NCBI GenBank assembly: GCA_031002005.1
Contig: CM061920.1
Location: forward strand, 116,674,095 to 116,738,094
DNA: 64,000 nucleotides
Source: Vandiemenella viatica
Lineage: Eukaryota > Arthropoda > Insecta > Orthoptera > Morabidae
Direction of reading: 5' to 3'
The translations under genes and the position numbers were made by a program. Positions 10,939 through 21,919 of the stretch are shown in pieces; within the stretch, counting starts at the first letter, position 1, and each line of letters begins with the position of its first letter. The notes beneath the pieces are model-generated. The model saw only the letters and a program-made list of their open reading frames with translations, had not been told where the DNA came from and made no database searches.

Positions 10939-11240
10939 AGCAACTAACAGGGGTAAAGGATATATATCACTATTGTAAAGCATGTATTTACCACGACTTT
11001 GTAACACTATCAGTGATCTCTGCAGGTATTTTTTTCGGTAGACACTACTTCTCGATCGTCGGTGCCCAGCTGTATTACCGGGTCACAAATGAGTAGTGTA
11101 AAAGTTTCAGACCGATCAGTGGTTGGCACATCAATGGAGAGATAGATACGCAATCACATTACAAATGTCTGTGAGGAAAGATATCTGATTTAAACTATGT
11201 GGTTGATGGTTTGATATTTATCATCTCATTCACGATAAGG
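10939..11240. repeat. Direct repeat, copy 2 (~300 bp)
   Basis: Second copy of the 9948-10250 repeat, differing by scattered substitutions. The DNA between the copies (10476-10938) holds no recognised gene. Confidence 0.75.
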
Positions 11241-11629
11241 ACACCCTTTCATCCCCCACCAGATAGAGGGAGGACTCCTAATGTTACCGGAGACAACCAT
11301 TAAACCTGTCATCCCCTTCCTTTTAACTCTATTTTACAGCACAGCATGAGTACTTCGTATGTTCCAGGAATAAAACCATCTGTTAGTCTCCCACCCTAGG
11401 GGAATGGGTTCGCCGCAGAGTACACCTATCACGCTAAGGCAGTGCACTCCACAGAACACGCTGACTCATCACAGGATTCCTGAGGCCATCTCATGTTGTC
11501 AAGGTGGAGGCTTAGAAAATTGACCCCACTCCCCAAACCTCCTTCGGTTTTCCAATGACTCTCTATCCATCTCCTTATATTTTTCTTACATCAGTTACTG
11601 ACAGGGCCCTCCCTTACACCCTCTCCAAC
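11241..11629. other. Unassigned
   Basis: C-rich on this strand, with short purine/pyrimidine blocks. No gene or repeat family recognised. Confidence 0.3.
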
Positions 11630-11712
11630 TTTTGTATCTATACTCAAAATGTGGGCCCCATACTACACTACCATATACAAGCAATGGTCCGACCAAAGTT
11701 TTGTTACCCAAT
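11630..11712 (-). pseudogene. LINE scrap (same family as 27956-29319)
   Basis: Minus-strand translation gives KTLVGPLLVYGSVVWGPHF, nearly the KTLVRPLLEYGSVVWDPHF segment of the LINE at 28.0-29.3 kb. Only this short piece is recognisable. Confidence 0.7.
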
Positions 11713-11717
11713 TCCCT

Positions 11718-12010
11718 TCTATCATTCAGTAACATGTACCCCAGGTACCATACTGTTAACATCAGTCTCGTCTCTTCTCTTCAATTCAGCAGCATGTGTC
11801 TCAGGTCAGCCTCTTCTCGTCTCCTCCCTCTCTCCTAACCAGTAACAGGAGTCCCAGGTAGCAAACTGTTCACTTCAGCGCCTCTCACACATCTCAGCCT
11901 TCTCTGTCATTTAGAGACATGTGTCCCAGGTACCAAACCGTTCACATTAGCCTTGTCTCATCTCTCCCACATGACAACAAGCCACTCAGTAACATGGGCA
12001 CCAAGTGCAC
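11718..12010. repeat. Degenerate minisatellite, units of ~55-70 bp
   Basis: Four to five units share a CAGTAACATGT-CCCAGGTACCA core followed by CTGTTCAC-TCAG and a C/T-rich stretch. Units start near 11730, 11788, 11840, 11909 and 11980. They lie between two scraps of the same LINE on the minus strand. Confidence 0.6.
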
Positions 12011-12199
12011 ATTTTATCCACCTAAAGTCTAGTGCCAGCTTGTGATCATGGTCAACTTAGGCTCCATACATCACTAAGAATTCTTCCTCCAATATCCATT
12101 CCAACATCATTATACGCCATATACAGCCCCAACGCTCTTCCAGTGACATTCAGCCCAGCTCATTTATGATGTCAGTTGTTGAATGTGTTCCACCAACAA

Positions 12200-12400
12200 A
12201 TGTAGCTGTTTCCCTTGTACAGTGCATTTCAAGTCCAAAAACTGTGAACTCCATATTACACCATTATATGCAAGCAATGGTCTGACTATGGGTTTGTAAC
12301 ACAAGTACTTCGCTTCTCTGGTACATCCCCTCATCACGATTTTAGCCCCGAAAGACAAATAGTGAACAAGGAGAGAAAAACAGATCATATCCCAAAACAA
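12200..12400 (-). pseudogene. LINE scrap (same family as 27956-29319)
   Basis: Minus-strand reading gives VMRGCTREAKYLCYKPIVRP followed by LLAYNGVIW, matching the region just before the end of the reverse transcriptase ORF in the LINE at 28.0-29.3 kb. Other codons are unrelated or decayed. Confidence 0.65.
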
Positions 12401-12794
12401 ACGGCAGCAAACTGTAAGCATTACAGTGAAATGGAAGACTGCTTACTTCCTGTATAAACAGTGGTGTAATCTCGACTTCGAATAGGCTTCTATCACCATA
12501 TATTTAAATACAAAGATACACACACACGTCCATGCATACACCACATTTCAATATATCACCACACACGTACAAGTAACTGGAGTAAGGGGACTGCACACCC
12601 TACATCAAGACAGACGAGTTAAGGGTAGGTCCAATCACCATGTTTACGCATACATGCACAAAGAGAGACGCAGACACACATGTCCTTGTCCACGGCGAGT
12701 TCAGCATAACTACCGGCACCAATCATGAAAACGACAAATTGGGGCAGTACTCTGTTGCCTCATGACTGGCTGAAAAACAGAACTCTCCTTACAC
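12401..12794. other. Unassigned
   Basis: AC-rich (ACACAC tracts near 12520 and 12565). No gene recognised. Confidence 0.3.
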
Positions 12795-13415
12795 ATCATC
12801 AGGCAGACGGGTTAGAGGGTATGCAAAAAAATGCACCATACACTTCAGTGCCGATTGCTTAGTACTTAATATTGCCACTGCTTCATCCACAGGTACGTTG
12901 GTGTAGAGCGACACGACTTCAAAGCTCAATAGGATGTCAATCTTATTTTTTTTTAATTTTGAGTGATGAAATGGTTTCAACGAAGTGCGAGCTATTTCTG
13001 ACAGTCGAAACGATGCCTTCTGACAAGGGATTTAATTTGTCAGCAACACAGCGGGCTAAAGGATGAGTCGGAGGGTTAATTGCGCTGACGATTGGCGTAA
13101 GGATACTTCTGGTTTGTGTATTTTTGGCAGGCCATAGAATCGAGGATTATAGGTGTTATTTCTCTTCAGTCTAGCCTTGGATTCTTGTTCGATTTCTGAA
13201 GAGTTGTTGACGATAGATGCTAGTTCAGATCTCAGTTTAAGTAGAGGATTTCTATCTAGTGGGGCCTACGTGTTGACTTCTAAAATGCTCACAACCTTAT
13301 TGTGGTAGTCTTCCGATTTCATCAGTACTGTTGCGTTTCCCTTGCTGGCAATAAAACAATATCGACGCGCTGGTATAAATGAACAATAGGTGGATAGTTC
13401 ATGTCCACTCCGCGT
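12795..13415 (-). pseudogene. Penelope-like reverse transcriptase fragment
   Basis: On the minus strand from 13415 down: LRGVDMNYPPIVHLYQRVD, a KGNATVLMKSEDY block (in the adjacent frame), NPRFYGLPKIHKPEVSL, then ILLSFEVVSLYTNVPVDEA. These are hallmark blocks of Penelope reverse transcriptase up to the first catalytic Asp region (usually SFDVVSLFTN; here the Asp is Glu). The YxDD core and GIY-YIG domain are absent. Frameshifts and stops are present. It abuts the satellite array at about 13420. Confidence 0.85.
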
Positions 13416-13419
13416 AGTT

Positions 13420-13851
13420 TTTTTGTGAAAATTTGAGACAAAATCCTAATGAATATCATAAATATTATTTCTATAAAGTGTTTATTTTTGTCACAAGCCA
13501 ACATCTCCCTTCATACTTAATCGAAATCAATGAATGAAGTTTCATTGCAAAACTTATGGTCTCCACTTGGTCATATCATATTTTAAGAAAGGAATTTTTC
13601 GGAATTCGACCCTTAAAGGGCATAAATGTCAAAATTTCAAAAATGCTGTTTTTGGTGTTACACCTAATTTATTTCCCTGGATACCTATCTGAAATTGTTT
13701 AATGAAACATCATTTTAAAAATTAAGACCTCCGTGTTGGTGACATCATATATTAACACAGGAATTTTTCGGAATTCGATACTTAAAGAGCAAAAGTATCA
13801 ACACTTCTGCAACACGTTTTCGTGTCACGAGCCATTTATCTCCCTTCATAT
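13420..13851. repeat. ~170-bp tandem repeat array, left block
   Basis: About two and a half monomers. Each monomer contains GGAATTTTTCGGAATTCGA-CCTTAA, a run ending in CGTTTTT-GTGTCACGAGCC, ATTTATCTCCCTT, and AAAGATTAAGGTCTCCG-TTGGTCACATCATATTTTAAGAAAGG. The GGAATTTTTC marker recurs at 13591 and 13761 (170 bp apart). The array is cut at 13851 by a 1285-bp insertion and resumes at 15137. Confidence 0.85.
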
Positions 13852-15136
13852 TGTAGCAAGACGTTATTATGTCTAATACAATTTTAATAGTTAATATTTT
13901 ATATTTTTTTACAATTTTCATAATTAAATATTTTTTTATATAATCAGATCTGTAAATTGATTTAATTCTTTAATCTTGGTGCCAGCCAAAGACTATATGT
14001 GGTGTAATGAATGCCAAGTTATTCAGGGAGTGTACGGAAAATAAGCGAGGGTTGATTTCTGGCAAGGAGCGGACAGCTGAGACTCCGTATCCTGGTGCGG
14101 AAACAGTCCCGTTACCAAGACCACCAAGTTGTCGCCTACAGGCCAGCGGACGTTGCTCTTGACGCTGGGGGTGGCAATGGCGAAGGTCGGCGAGTTTTCT
14201 CCCACCACGCCAAGAGACGCGTGAGCGCGAACCCACGTATCTGAATGCGCGTGGTGGAACACGTGATTTCAAGAAGCCCATTTCCTCCAATGAGAAGTGG
14301 TATTCGGGTTTTTTATATGTGTCTTTTCTGTCCACATGTGACTACGGAGAGGAAGAAGGGACTCTTTCTCCGACAGTGGAGAGGAACGGTCGAGTCTTCC
14401 TACGGCAGTGGAGAGTGGCGGTTATGTTTTTGGAGAAGACGAGGACGGTTCGACAGAGCTGATGTCGTACTAGTAGTCGTCTTATAAGATCGCAGACAGG
14501 CGATCCTGGAGTGACGGTAGACCGCCATGTCACGCAGATAGGCTGTGAAACAACTTGCAGAGTCGCTGTCAGCAAATTGGTAAAGTACTCCGCCAGGCAT
14601 GACGAGTTCACGAGACTGTTGAATTCCGTAAGCGTCCTGAGATTACGAGACTTGCTCTATTTTTCAAAACCCTGAGTTAGCTGGCAAAGATTTGTGAAAC
14701 GCGATAGTACGAATTTTATTGTGACTATTAAACTATTAAAGGCGCCCGAGATTCAATGTTGTAAATATCTAATGTTACAATTGTTAACGTTGTTCATTTT
14801 CAATATCATTTGTTAATTTTGATATTTAAATTTGCAGTAGGTGATTCATGACTTACATTAAAAATAAATTGAAATAATGTTTGCTTGAAATAACGGTGTA
14901 TTTTAACGTCTAGGCTTGTTGTTTGCTTGTTTGAGTAATGTTAACGGTAAATGTAAAGTGGCCTAACGATGTAGAAGCCATAGCAATTAAATAAAAAAAA
15001 TCAATGTCAGTTCTTTTAAGACCTGACCGATGTTGGAAGATTCTTGCCAATCAAAGATTTTTAATTTTGATGGTAATTTTTTTAATAAAAAATTAATAAC
15101 CCCCCCCCCCCTTTTGAAACACCCTAACCTGTTACA
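13852..15136. mobile_element. Solo LTR-like insertion with 4-bp target duplication
   Basis: The insert starts TGTAGCA and ends TGTTACA, a short inverted repeat in TG…CA form. ATAT flanks it on both sides (13848-13851 and 15137-15140). Removing it with one ATAT rebuilds a normal satellite monomer (CTCCCTTCATATCTAACCGAT, compare 15478-15498). TG/CA ends with a 4-bp duplication fit a gypsy- or BEL-like solo LTR. The middle (14030-14700) is GC-rich, unlike its surroundings, and a run of 12 C's lies near 15102. No pol coding sequence is present. Orientation could not be fixed. Confidence 0.75.
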
Positions 15137-16600
15137 ATATCTAACCGATATTGATAAATGAGGTACCAAATTAAAGATTAAGGTCTCCGCTGTGGTCACA
15201 TTATATTTTAAGAAAGGAATTTTTCGTAATTCGACCCTTCAATGTAAAAAAATTTTATATTTCTACAATGCGTTTTTTGTATCTCTAGCCATTTACCTCC
15301 TTGGACATCAAATAAAAATGGGTAAATGAAGTAGTATTATGAAGAGTTATGTCTCAGCTGCTTTGGTGACATCACATATTAAGAAAGTGTTTTTTTTTTT
15401 TTTTTTTAAATTCAGCCCTCATAAGGAAAAATGTATCAACGGTTCTACAACGCATTTTTGTGTCACGAGCCATTCATCTCCCTTCGTATCTAACCGATAT
15501 AGATAAATGAGATATCAAATTAAAGATTAAGGTCTCCGCCGTGGTCACATTATATTTTAAGATAGGAATTTTTCTTAATTCGACCCTTCAAGGTAAAAAA
15601 TATCAATATTTCAAAATGCGTTTTTGTATCTCGAGACATTTACCTTTTTGGATTCAAACCAAAATCTGTAAATAAAGTAGGATTATGAAGAGTAATGTCT
15701 CAGCTTTTGTGACATTATATATTAAGAAAGAAATTTTTTGGAATTCAACCCTTAAAGCGAAAATGTATCAATGGTTCCTCAACACATTTTTATGTCACGA
15801 GCCGTTTATCTCCATTAATATATAACCGAAATAGATAAATGAGGTATCATTCTAAAGATTAAGGTCTCCGCTGTGTTCACATTGTATTTTAAGAATGGAT
15901 ATTTTCAGAATTTAACCCTTAAAGGGCCAAAATATTAGTATTTCTAAAATGTGTTTTTTTGTGTCTCGAGTCATTATCTCCCTATAATTAAACAAAATTT
16001 ATAAACGAGGTGTTATTTTAAAGACTGAGATCTTCGTAAGCTCTTCGGTTTCATTACACCATACTTAAAGAAAGGAATTTTCCAAAATTCGCCCTTAAGG
16101 GGCTAAAGTATTAATATTTCTAAAACGCATTTTTCTGGTAGGAGCCATTAATCCCCCTTGATATTTAACAGAAATCGATAAATGGGGTATTATTTTAAAG
16201 ATTAAGGTTGCCGGTTTGGTCACATCATTTTTTAAGAAAGAACTTTCTCCAAATCCAACCCTTAAGCGGCAAAAACATCATCATTTCTAAAACTTTTTTT
16301 TTACCTCGCTTGATGCCTAACCGAAATGGATAAATGAAGTATCATTTTAAAGACCAAGGTTTCCGCTTTGGTCACACCATATTTTATAAAAGGAATTTTT
16401 TGAAATTCAACCCTTAATGGCAAAAGTATTAATATTACTTTTACAATGGGTTTTTATTTTATTTTATTGCGAGCCATTTATCTCCTTCGATAGCTAACCC
16501 AAATCGATATATGACATATCGTTTTAAAGATTAAGGTCTCCAATTAGGTAAAATCATAAATTAAGAAAGAGTTTTTCGGCATTTGATGTTTAAAGTGGTC
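15137..16600. repeat. ~170-bp tandem repeat array, right block
   Basis: About nine monomers, with the GGAATTTTT/AATTCGACCC marker near 15217, 15390, 15565, 15731, 15897, 16073, 16243, 16399 and 16565 (spacing roughly 156-176 bp). The monomers are clearly diverged from each other by substitutions and small indels, so the array is old. The CACGAGCCATTTATCTCC and TAAATGAGGTAT blocks are the best conserved. Confidence 0.85.
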
Positions 16601-16980
16601 GCGCATATGAGAAAGTCCTGACCCAAGTCCCTAGATTGCATGAGCATATATAGCAAGATGTCAATAAACTGTTTTTTACACAATAAGTAGCGTTTGGGAT
16701 ATTTTTTTCTGTTGTTTTGCTATACAATTCCAATGTAAACATTTTATTTGCACAGCAACACATATCACAGAGATGTTGATATGCTGTGTGCATTTTGTTC
16801 AGGTTGGTTGTATTCTGTTAGGGTCAGTGGCAGTTTGTCGTACATACACTGTGTTTTAAATTTTCCTAACTGTTTTGTAATATGTTTTGATGCGTACCTA
16901 TTACACTAAACAAATAAATATTTGCTACAAAGTGCGGTTCTACTTTTCATTATATTACAAGCATTCAACCTCACTATTTT
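16601..16980. other. Unassigned
   Basis: AT-rich; no gene recognised. A short minus-strand frame at 16590-16793 has no domain. Confidence 0.3.
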
Positions 16981-17010
16981 ACTAGCGATTTTTTCGCACG
17001 GGTCGTCTAG
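16981..17010 (+). mobile_element. Possible isolated Helitron 3' end
   Basis: A small hairpin (GCGA 16985-16988 with TCGC 16994-16997) is followed by nine bases and CTAG at 17007-17010, then a T. This is the arrangement of a Helitron 3' end. No matching 5' end (TC…) was found, so it may be a truncated element or chance. Confidence 0.35.
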
Positions 17011-18740
17011 TTTATCATTAATATGTAATTTTATCGTCAATCTCTTTAAAACAGTGGTTACTTAGGGTAGTATAACATATGCAAAATAGAAAAATTGCAA
17101 GTTTATCGCACGTATCAGAGGTCTGTGGTAGCTAAAGTAACAAATGTACACTTCATTTTATTTTACTTTCGAAGCTTCATAGCTCTCGCATTTGTGCAGC
17201 CCTGTACGTTTTAAAGTCGTTGGGTCTTTTTTAAAGCGAGCTTTCTTCTAATTTGCGTTTTCTATAATTCGAGTATATTTATGAGTCATATGAGGTGGGT
17301 AACATATATTTCTTTTTGTAATTTCCAATTTAGTATCGATATTTACTTATACTTAGAGAAATATTTTTATTATTTCACTTTGGAATCTAGTAGTGCTTCG
17401 CGAGCTCTTTACAATGACATTTTATTCAACCTCGTAGCTGAACGCGTTTTCACACTATACTAATTTATAACTGTATACAACGCTAATTCGAAACAATGGC
17501 CATCACGCACTCACACTATCCCGATGACGCCATAGGCAAAATAAATGCTGCACGACAAACTAGTACACGCACGGTTTTTACGACGGTTTTGGAGCGTACG
17601 CTCCAGGCGCGCGAATCAATCCTTTACTTGTAAGTCTACGAAACGACTCATTATTAACGCATTATTAGTCTCGTAATTATTAGCTATTCAAATATGACGG
17701 TATTCTGTAACACAAGAAAATTCGACCGGCTATAACAAGCAAATAGACGTTTTCACCTCAATACTTAACCACTACTTAAAACCAGGCTAGAAATTTAATT
17801 AAATTTCATTTAATTGTGATGAAGCGCATGGCATTTTCCCTACACATCCATTTTCTCCCCTTTCCTGTATCCTCCTCGTTTTGTCCTCCAAAAGAGATAG
17901 CAGTTATATCGGAAATCAATAGGTTTGTCTTTATTGGCTCTGAAAAATAGATTTTACAGGATTGCTATGTCCATTTGTGAGTAGTGCTTTCCTTTAGATT
18001 AAAGGTTCGAGCTTTAAGAAACAGTCGGACTGCGACAGCATAAGCATCTTCCCGAAGCTCTCCGAAATTCCCCGAGTTGTACTGTGGTCGTGTTGTTTCA
18101 TTGACCGTTTCCGATCAGTATTTACTGTTGTCACCTGTAGCAGTATTCCGGTTTCTCTCGGCTACCGTCGTGTTTTCATCTTGCACTGTAGTACTATCAG
18201 TCTCCGGTAGTCGCCATTTTTACTGTCTTCTTTATCTGTCTGTGATCTTTCACCTTCTTATTGTCTTTGGATCAACCATGCTGCTTTGGAACATAATAAC
18301 TGTTCATTGTCGTTCACTGTCATCTGACTTTCTTCCCGTCATTCTCTTAGTGCGTTCTTTTCTCTCCACCGTTCAAATGCACTGGCCAGCAGCAGCTCAG
18401 CCATGTAACGTAATGGTTAATTAATCGAGTCCAGATCCTGGTAAGTCACATGACAAAAATTGTGACAACTGACGATGTCTTGCCATTCCGCCAGAACCAC
18501 GAAACATCCTATAATGTTCACTAACATGTTCATTCACTATTGAGAACGTGTGCTGCCTTTCATATTACTTCTAACGTAGTCTTGTCTACTGTAAAAGATT
18601 TTGCTATTTTCGAGGATAAACTAGCTTGGAGCTCGTAAAAAATGACGGTTCGAACGCAATATACTGGCAGTTCATTTTTTTACAGTTGGTTAATTATAAG
18701 TAATTGTTATTATATAACACTAATGGCCTTGATTTTGTAT
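17011..18740. other. Unassigned
   Basis: No gene is supported. A 115-codon open frame at 18077-18424 is hydrophobic but has no splice or family evidence. CpG-containing stretches occur at 17500-17620. Confidence 0.3.
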
Positions 18741-18797
18741 TGTTCCACATATTTCTTTTGCAGTTCACATAGCAACACAGTAGTAACTTCTACTGGA

Positions 18798-19070
18798 TTA
18801 ATGATGACGGAAGTATAGAACCAATAAAATTAAAAACGAATTAGGAATCCCAAAAACTTTTGCTATCCATGTAATATCAGTTTTATTCCTGGTCCATGCA
18901 CAATTCAGCACGTTAAATATGGAACAACTACCATCCGCATTACTAATACCTTCAGTAACATAGCGCTGATGAAAGTAGTTTAAATGATGCGTAAAACTGA
19001 TTTCAGAGCGAATTATGCTGTAACAAAATGTGTCAGCTGCGATTCTGGTCAACTTAAGCACAGCCTCCAC
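18798..19070 (-). other. 90-aa open frame, unrecognised
   Basis: A minus-strand frame with a hydrophobic C-terminus (FGIPNSFLILLVLYF) and no domain that I recognise. It lies just left of a macro-repeat unit. It could be decayed transposon coding sequence; no splice evidence supports a host gene. Confidence 0.2.
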
Positions 19071-19127
19071 TAATATTGCGTTCGAAAATCATAGCTTCAA
19101 TTACTCTCATATGAATAACGACGGGCA

Positions 19128-19857
19128 TCACCTATGGTGGTAGTAGGAAGTTCCTCTGGAAAACTACGTAAGGAAAAATTAATAACCATCGGGTCTACTG
19201 GACATCGCGATTCCGCCAAAATCACATTCAGTAATGAATTGTAAAATGAATCACAGCCAACCTGTTGCAATATACAATAAATTCAATGAATATTGCAACA
19301 GGTTGGCTGTGATTCATTTTACAATTAAAGAAATACCGTTGCTGTTGATGCTACCATGCTCAAGATTTTGAAATTCAGTAATGACGTCATAAAACTGCTG
19401 TAGTCAATCGGAAGACATATTATTTCCAAGCTGTAATTCCGTTGTAATAAAGCCTGTACCATTATTTTCAAGCAGAAATTAGGTTGCAATACAGCATGGA
19501 TCGGCATAACAGTTAAATGTACTTCGGAAAGTATTTGTAGAGGAGTCTTGCATTTGACAATGGCTGTATTATGACGCCAATTCCTGACGGAATCGTGTTC
19601 TCCAGTAATCCAGACTTATTTAAATAAATGCATTTTACTTTAAATAATGGAAAGTATAAATTCAGAAACGGATAACTGTCATTTATTTGAGTGATACCTT
19701 TCGCGATTCGTACATTTCGTGTACACTTTCTCTGATTTTTTAATAAACTTAATTGTTTCTTCTCTTCTGCCAAAAAAATTTGTAGGTTATATTTTAACCA
19801 AGTTCTTATAACAGATGTAGATAATATAACGTAAACATAGAATACCTTTCTGCTTCC
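19128..19857. repeat. Macro-repeat unit, first (diverged) copy
   Basis: The start (ATGGTGGTAGTAGGAAGTTC-TCTGGAAAA) and the end (from about 19620: TTTACTTTAAAT…TTCTTCTCTTCTGCCAAAAAAATTTGTAGGTTAT…CATCTAGTTGTCGCAAATAAA) match the units at 20774-21188 and 26495-26790. About 430 bp in the middle (19190-19615), including a perfect palindrome, is not shared. Confidence 0.6.
19237..19326. repeat. Perfect 37-bp palindrome with 16-base loop
   Basis: The arm 19237-19273 is exactly the reverse complement of 19290-19326 (37 of 37 bases), separated by 16 AT-rich bases. No such pairing continues outside the arms. A perfect stem in a region of otherwise decayed repeats implies a recent event, or a sequencing or assembly foldback. 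Confidence 0.95.
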
Positions 19858-21188
19858 ATGAATTTCTACATCTAGTTGTCGCAAATAAATACAAAGCAAC
19901 ATATAAAATTAAATGAACATACCAATTGTAACTTTGTGACGTATAATTGCCTTGCATTAATTTTTTCTTATCCCTGCTCCTCGTATGTTTGTGCAGTTAT
20001 TTCCACAGCAGAATATAACGTTTTAGCTGGCAACACAGTTACATAATAGCAGAGACCACGAGAATTTATTTTTAAATGTTACTTTCATTAGCGACATGTT
20101 ACTGAAAAGTGATCGTAGTCCCACGTTTTCTCAAATATTTTTACACATTTTTTTAAGAATAAAATGCTACTAAAAGGAAAATTAATGCCTGTATTATAGC
20201 AATTAATTTCATAGCAGTTGCGTATGTATTAAACTGGGTAAATAATTTCTAATAACTCTGCTCACAGCTAGCGCAGGGGCGTAGCTACTATGGGGCTAGG
20301 CGGTGCAGTGCACCGGGGCCCTCACGCCCAGGGGGCCCTCACGCCCAGGGGGCCCCCAAGCATACCTCAAGGGGCCCTCAAGCGCAGTTTAGAGGGCCCA
20401 CGAGCCTTCTAAACTGCGCTTGAGAACACAGGAGCCCCTCACTAAGGGCCTTCCCTGCTCAGGGGGGGCCCCAACGACTGCTCAGGGGCCCCTAAAGAAC
20501 AATTCAAGGGCCCCCATCCTCAGTTCAGGGGGCCCCTACCAGCACACAAAGCAAAAAAAAGTCGCCCGTCTAGCCTGAGGGCCCAAAATAAATTTTTTGC
20601 ACCGGGGCCCTTGTTGACCTAGCTACGCCACTGATCTAGCGGCAATAATATCGTTGCTGAATTGCGAGTGTCACATTGCTTAGACATAGTCAAATCCTTG
20701 ATAGTTTAAATCTACTTAAAAAGGTAAACTTAAATCTCATTTAATAGCTAACACATGTATCAAAAACTAATGGACTCATCTATGATGGTAGTAGGAATTT
20801 ATTCTGGAAAAGTTTGTAAGGAAAAACGAATAAGAATCATTTTTAATGATATTTTTCGTAATATGAGTACCGTAATCTGGTAAGGTTATCGGAGTATTTG
20901 GCTAGAATTTTTTAAAAATAAATACATTTTACTTTAAATGGCTGTTCTAAAACTGATAAATGTTATTTATTTGACTGAGGCATTTCACAATTACGTACGT
21001 TACTTGAATTTTTAATAAACGTCATTGTTTCTTATCGTCTGCCAAAAAAATTCTTAGGTTATGATTTAATTTAGTTCTTATGATAGGCCCTACTGATAAA
21101 ATAGCGTAAACATTTGAATACCCTTCTCAATAGATGAATTTCTGCATCTAATTGTCGTAAATAATCAAAAAGCAACATGAAGGAACGT
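19858..21188. repeat. Macro-repeat unit, second copy
   Basis: The unit opens at GTCGCAAATAAATACAAAGCAAC and runs to the next GTCGTAAATAATCAAAAAGCAACATGAAGGAACG. Without the 360-bp MITE at 20274-20633 and its duplicated target it is about 0.9 kb. It aligns end to end with 25946-26790. No coding sequence was recognised. Confidence 0.8.
20274..20633. mobile_element. hAT MITE, GC-rich, 360 bp
   Basis: The ends are CAGGGGCGTAGCTA and TAGCTACGCCACTG (inverted, one mismatch). The flanks are AGCTAGCG (20266-20273) and ATCTAGCG (20634-20641), an 8-bp target duplication with one change. The interior is a run of GGGGCCC-type blocks, including a tandem CCTCACGCCCAGGGGG near 20320-20352. A shorter relative is at 54287-54534. 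No coding capacity. Confidence 0.9.
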
Positions 21189-21630
21189 AATCGTAGGCTT
21201 CCGCAGCCAGAGTCAGTTGATTCTTGGTTGTCCGGGTGGCGCAGCGTCACGATTCTTGAAACCGACGTTTCGATCCGCATTCTGAGGTCTTCTTCCAGGA
21301 CAGAACTGCGTCTTCGGTCAGTGAGTGGTCTTGTTTTATAGCCAAGGCCCGCGTCCGTCTAGACGGTTCGATTTGCCCGACCAATCAAAGGCCCAAGCCG
21401 TCACGTGGTTCATTGGCCTGGTGGGGCGCGGCGAGGTCTGGTGGGAGGTGACACGTGACATGCTCTGTCCGTGCCAGCGAGAGCCAGGCGTCGTGTAATT
21501 TAAGCCCATTGTCTTTGTTAATATTGTTTAGGCGTTTAAAAAATTTCTAACGCCTCCTTTACCCTCCTTGGCCACCATTTATCCTCGCGCACTATAAGGG
21601 TAGTTTTTTCGAAACCTATGGCGTGATTGG
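21189..21630 (-). pseudogene. Penelope-like element 3' fragment
   Basis: On the minus strand: HAIGFEKTTLIVREDKWWPR followed by RVKEALE, then a tail that continues in parallel with the copy at 3869-4910 (ALAG/ LVRVE, VTCHLPP, EPRDG). After the ORF it keeps the GCGGATCGAAACGTCGGTTTC block near 21250-21280. Only the C-terminal part of the GIY-YIG region and the 3' tail remain. It directly abuts the LINE tail at 21631. Confidence 0.8.
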
Positions 21631-21919
21631 CAATAATAATAATTACTTTTTATTGCCAATATGCTTGTGATACAAGTTTCTAGCAAAGTCAATAGAAAAG
21701 GTACATTCATACATATATTTTTTACAATTGATCAAGTTTGTACAATACCTTATTACATAGATAAGATTTTATTCCAATTTTGAATTCATTCCCAGTCAAT
21801 ATCGTTAGATGAGCTGGAAGCATATTATATAGCCTGGTTCCCATTTCACAGGCACTCTTATCTGCTGCCTTAGAGTTATGTCTTTTGATATGAAAGTCTG
21901 TCTTGGTACGAGTGTTATA

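Noticed and set aside
13970..14611. Several open frames of 66-121 codons in the GC-rich middle of the 1285-bp insert
   Set aside because: They lie on both strands in overlapping frames, without domain motifs, inside a sequence bounded as an LTR-like element.
13420..16600. CRISPR-like spacing of repeats
   Set aside because: Monomers are ~170 bp, fully repeated without unique spacers, and the DNA is eukaryotic.
18077..18424. 115-codon + strand open frame with hydrophobic stretches
   Set aside because: No family motif, no splice or start context, and not supported by repetition elsewhere; hydrophobicity follows from T-rich sequence.
21240..21300. Hammerhead ribozyme (CTGAAGA … CGAAAC on the minus strand)
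   Set aside because: Core-like bases are present but I could not draw a convincing helix II; left as a check and not annotated.
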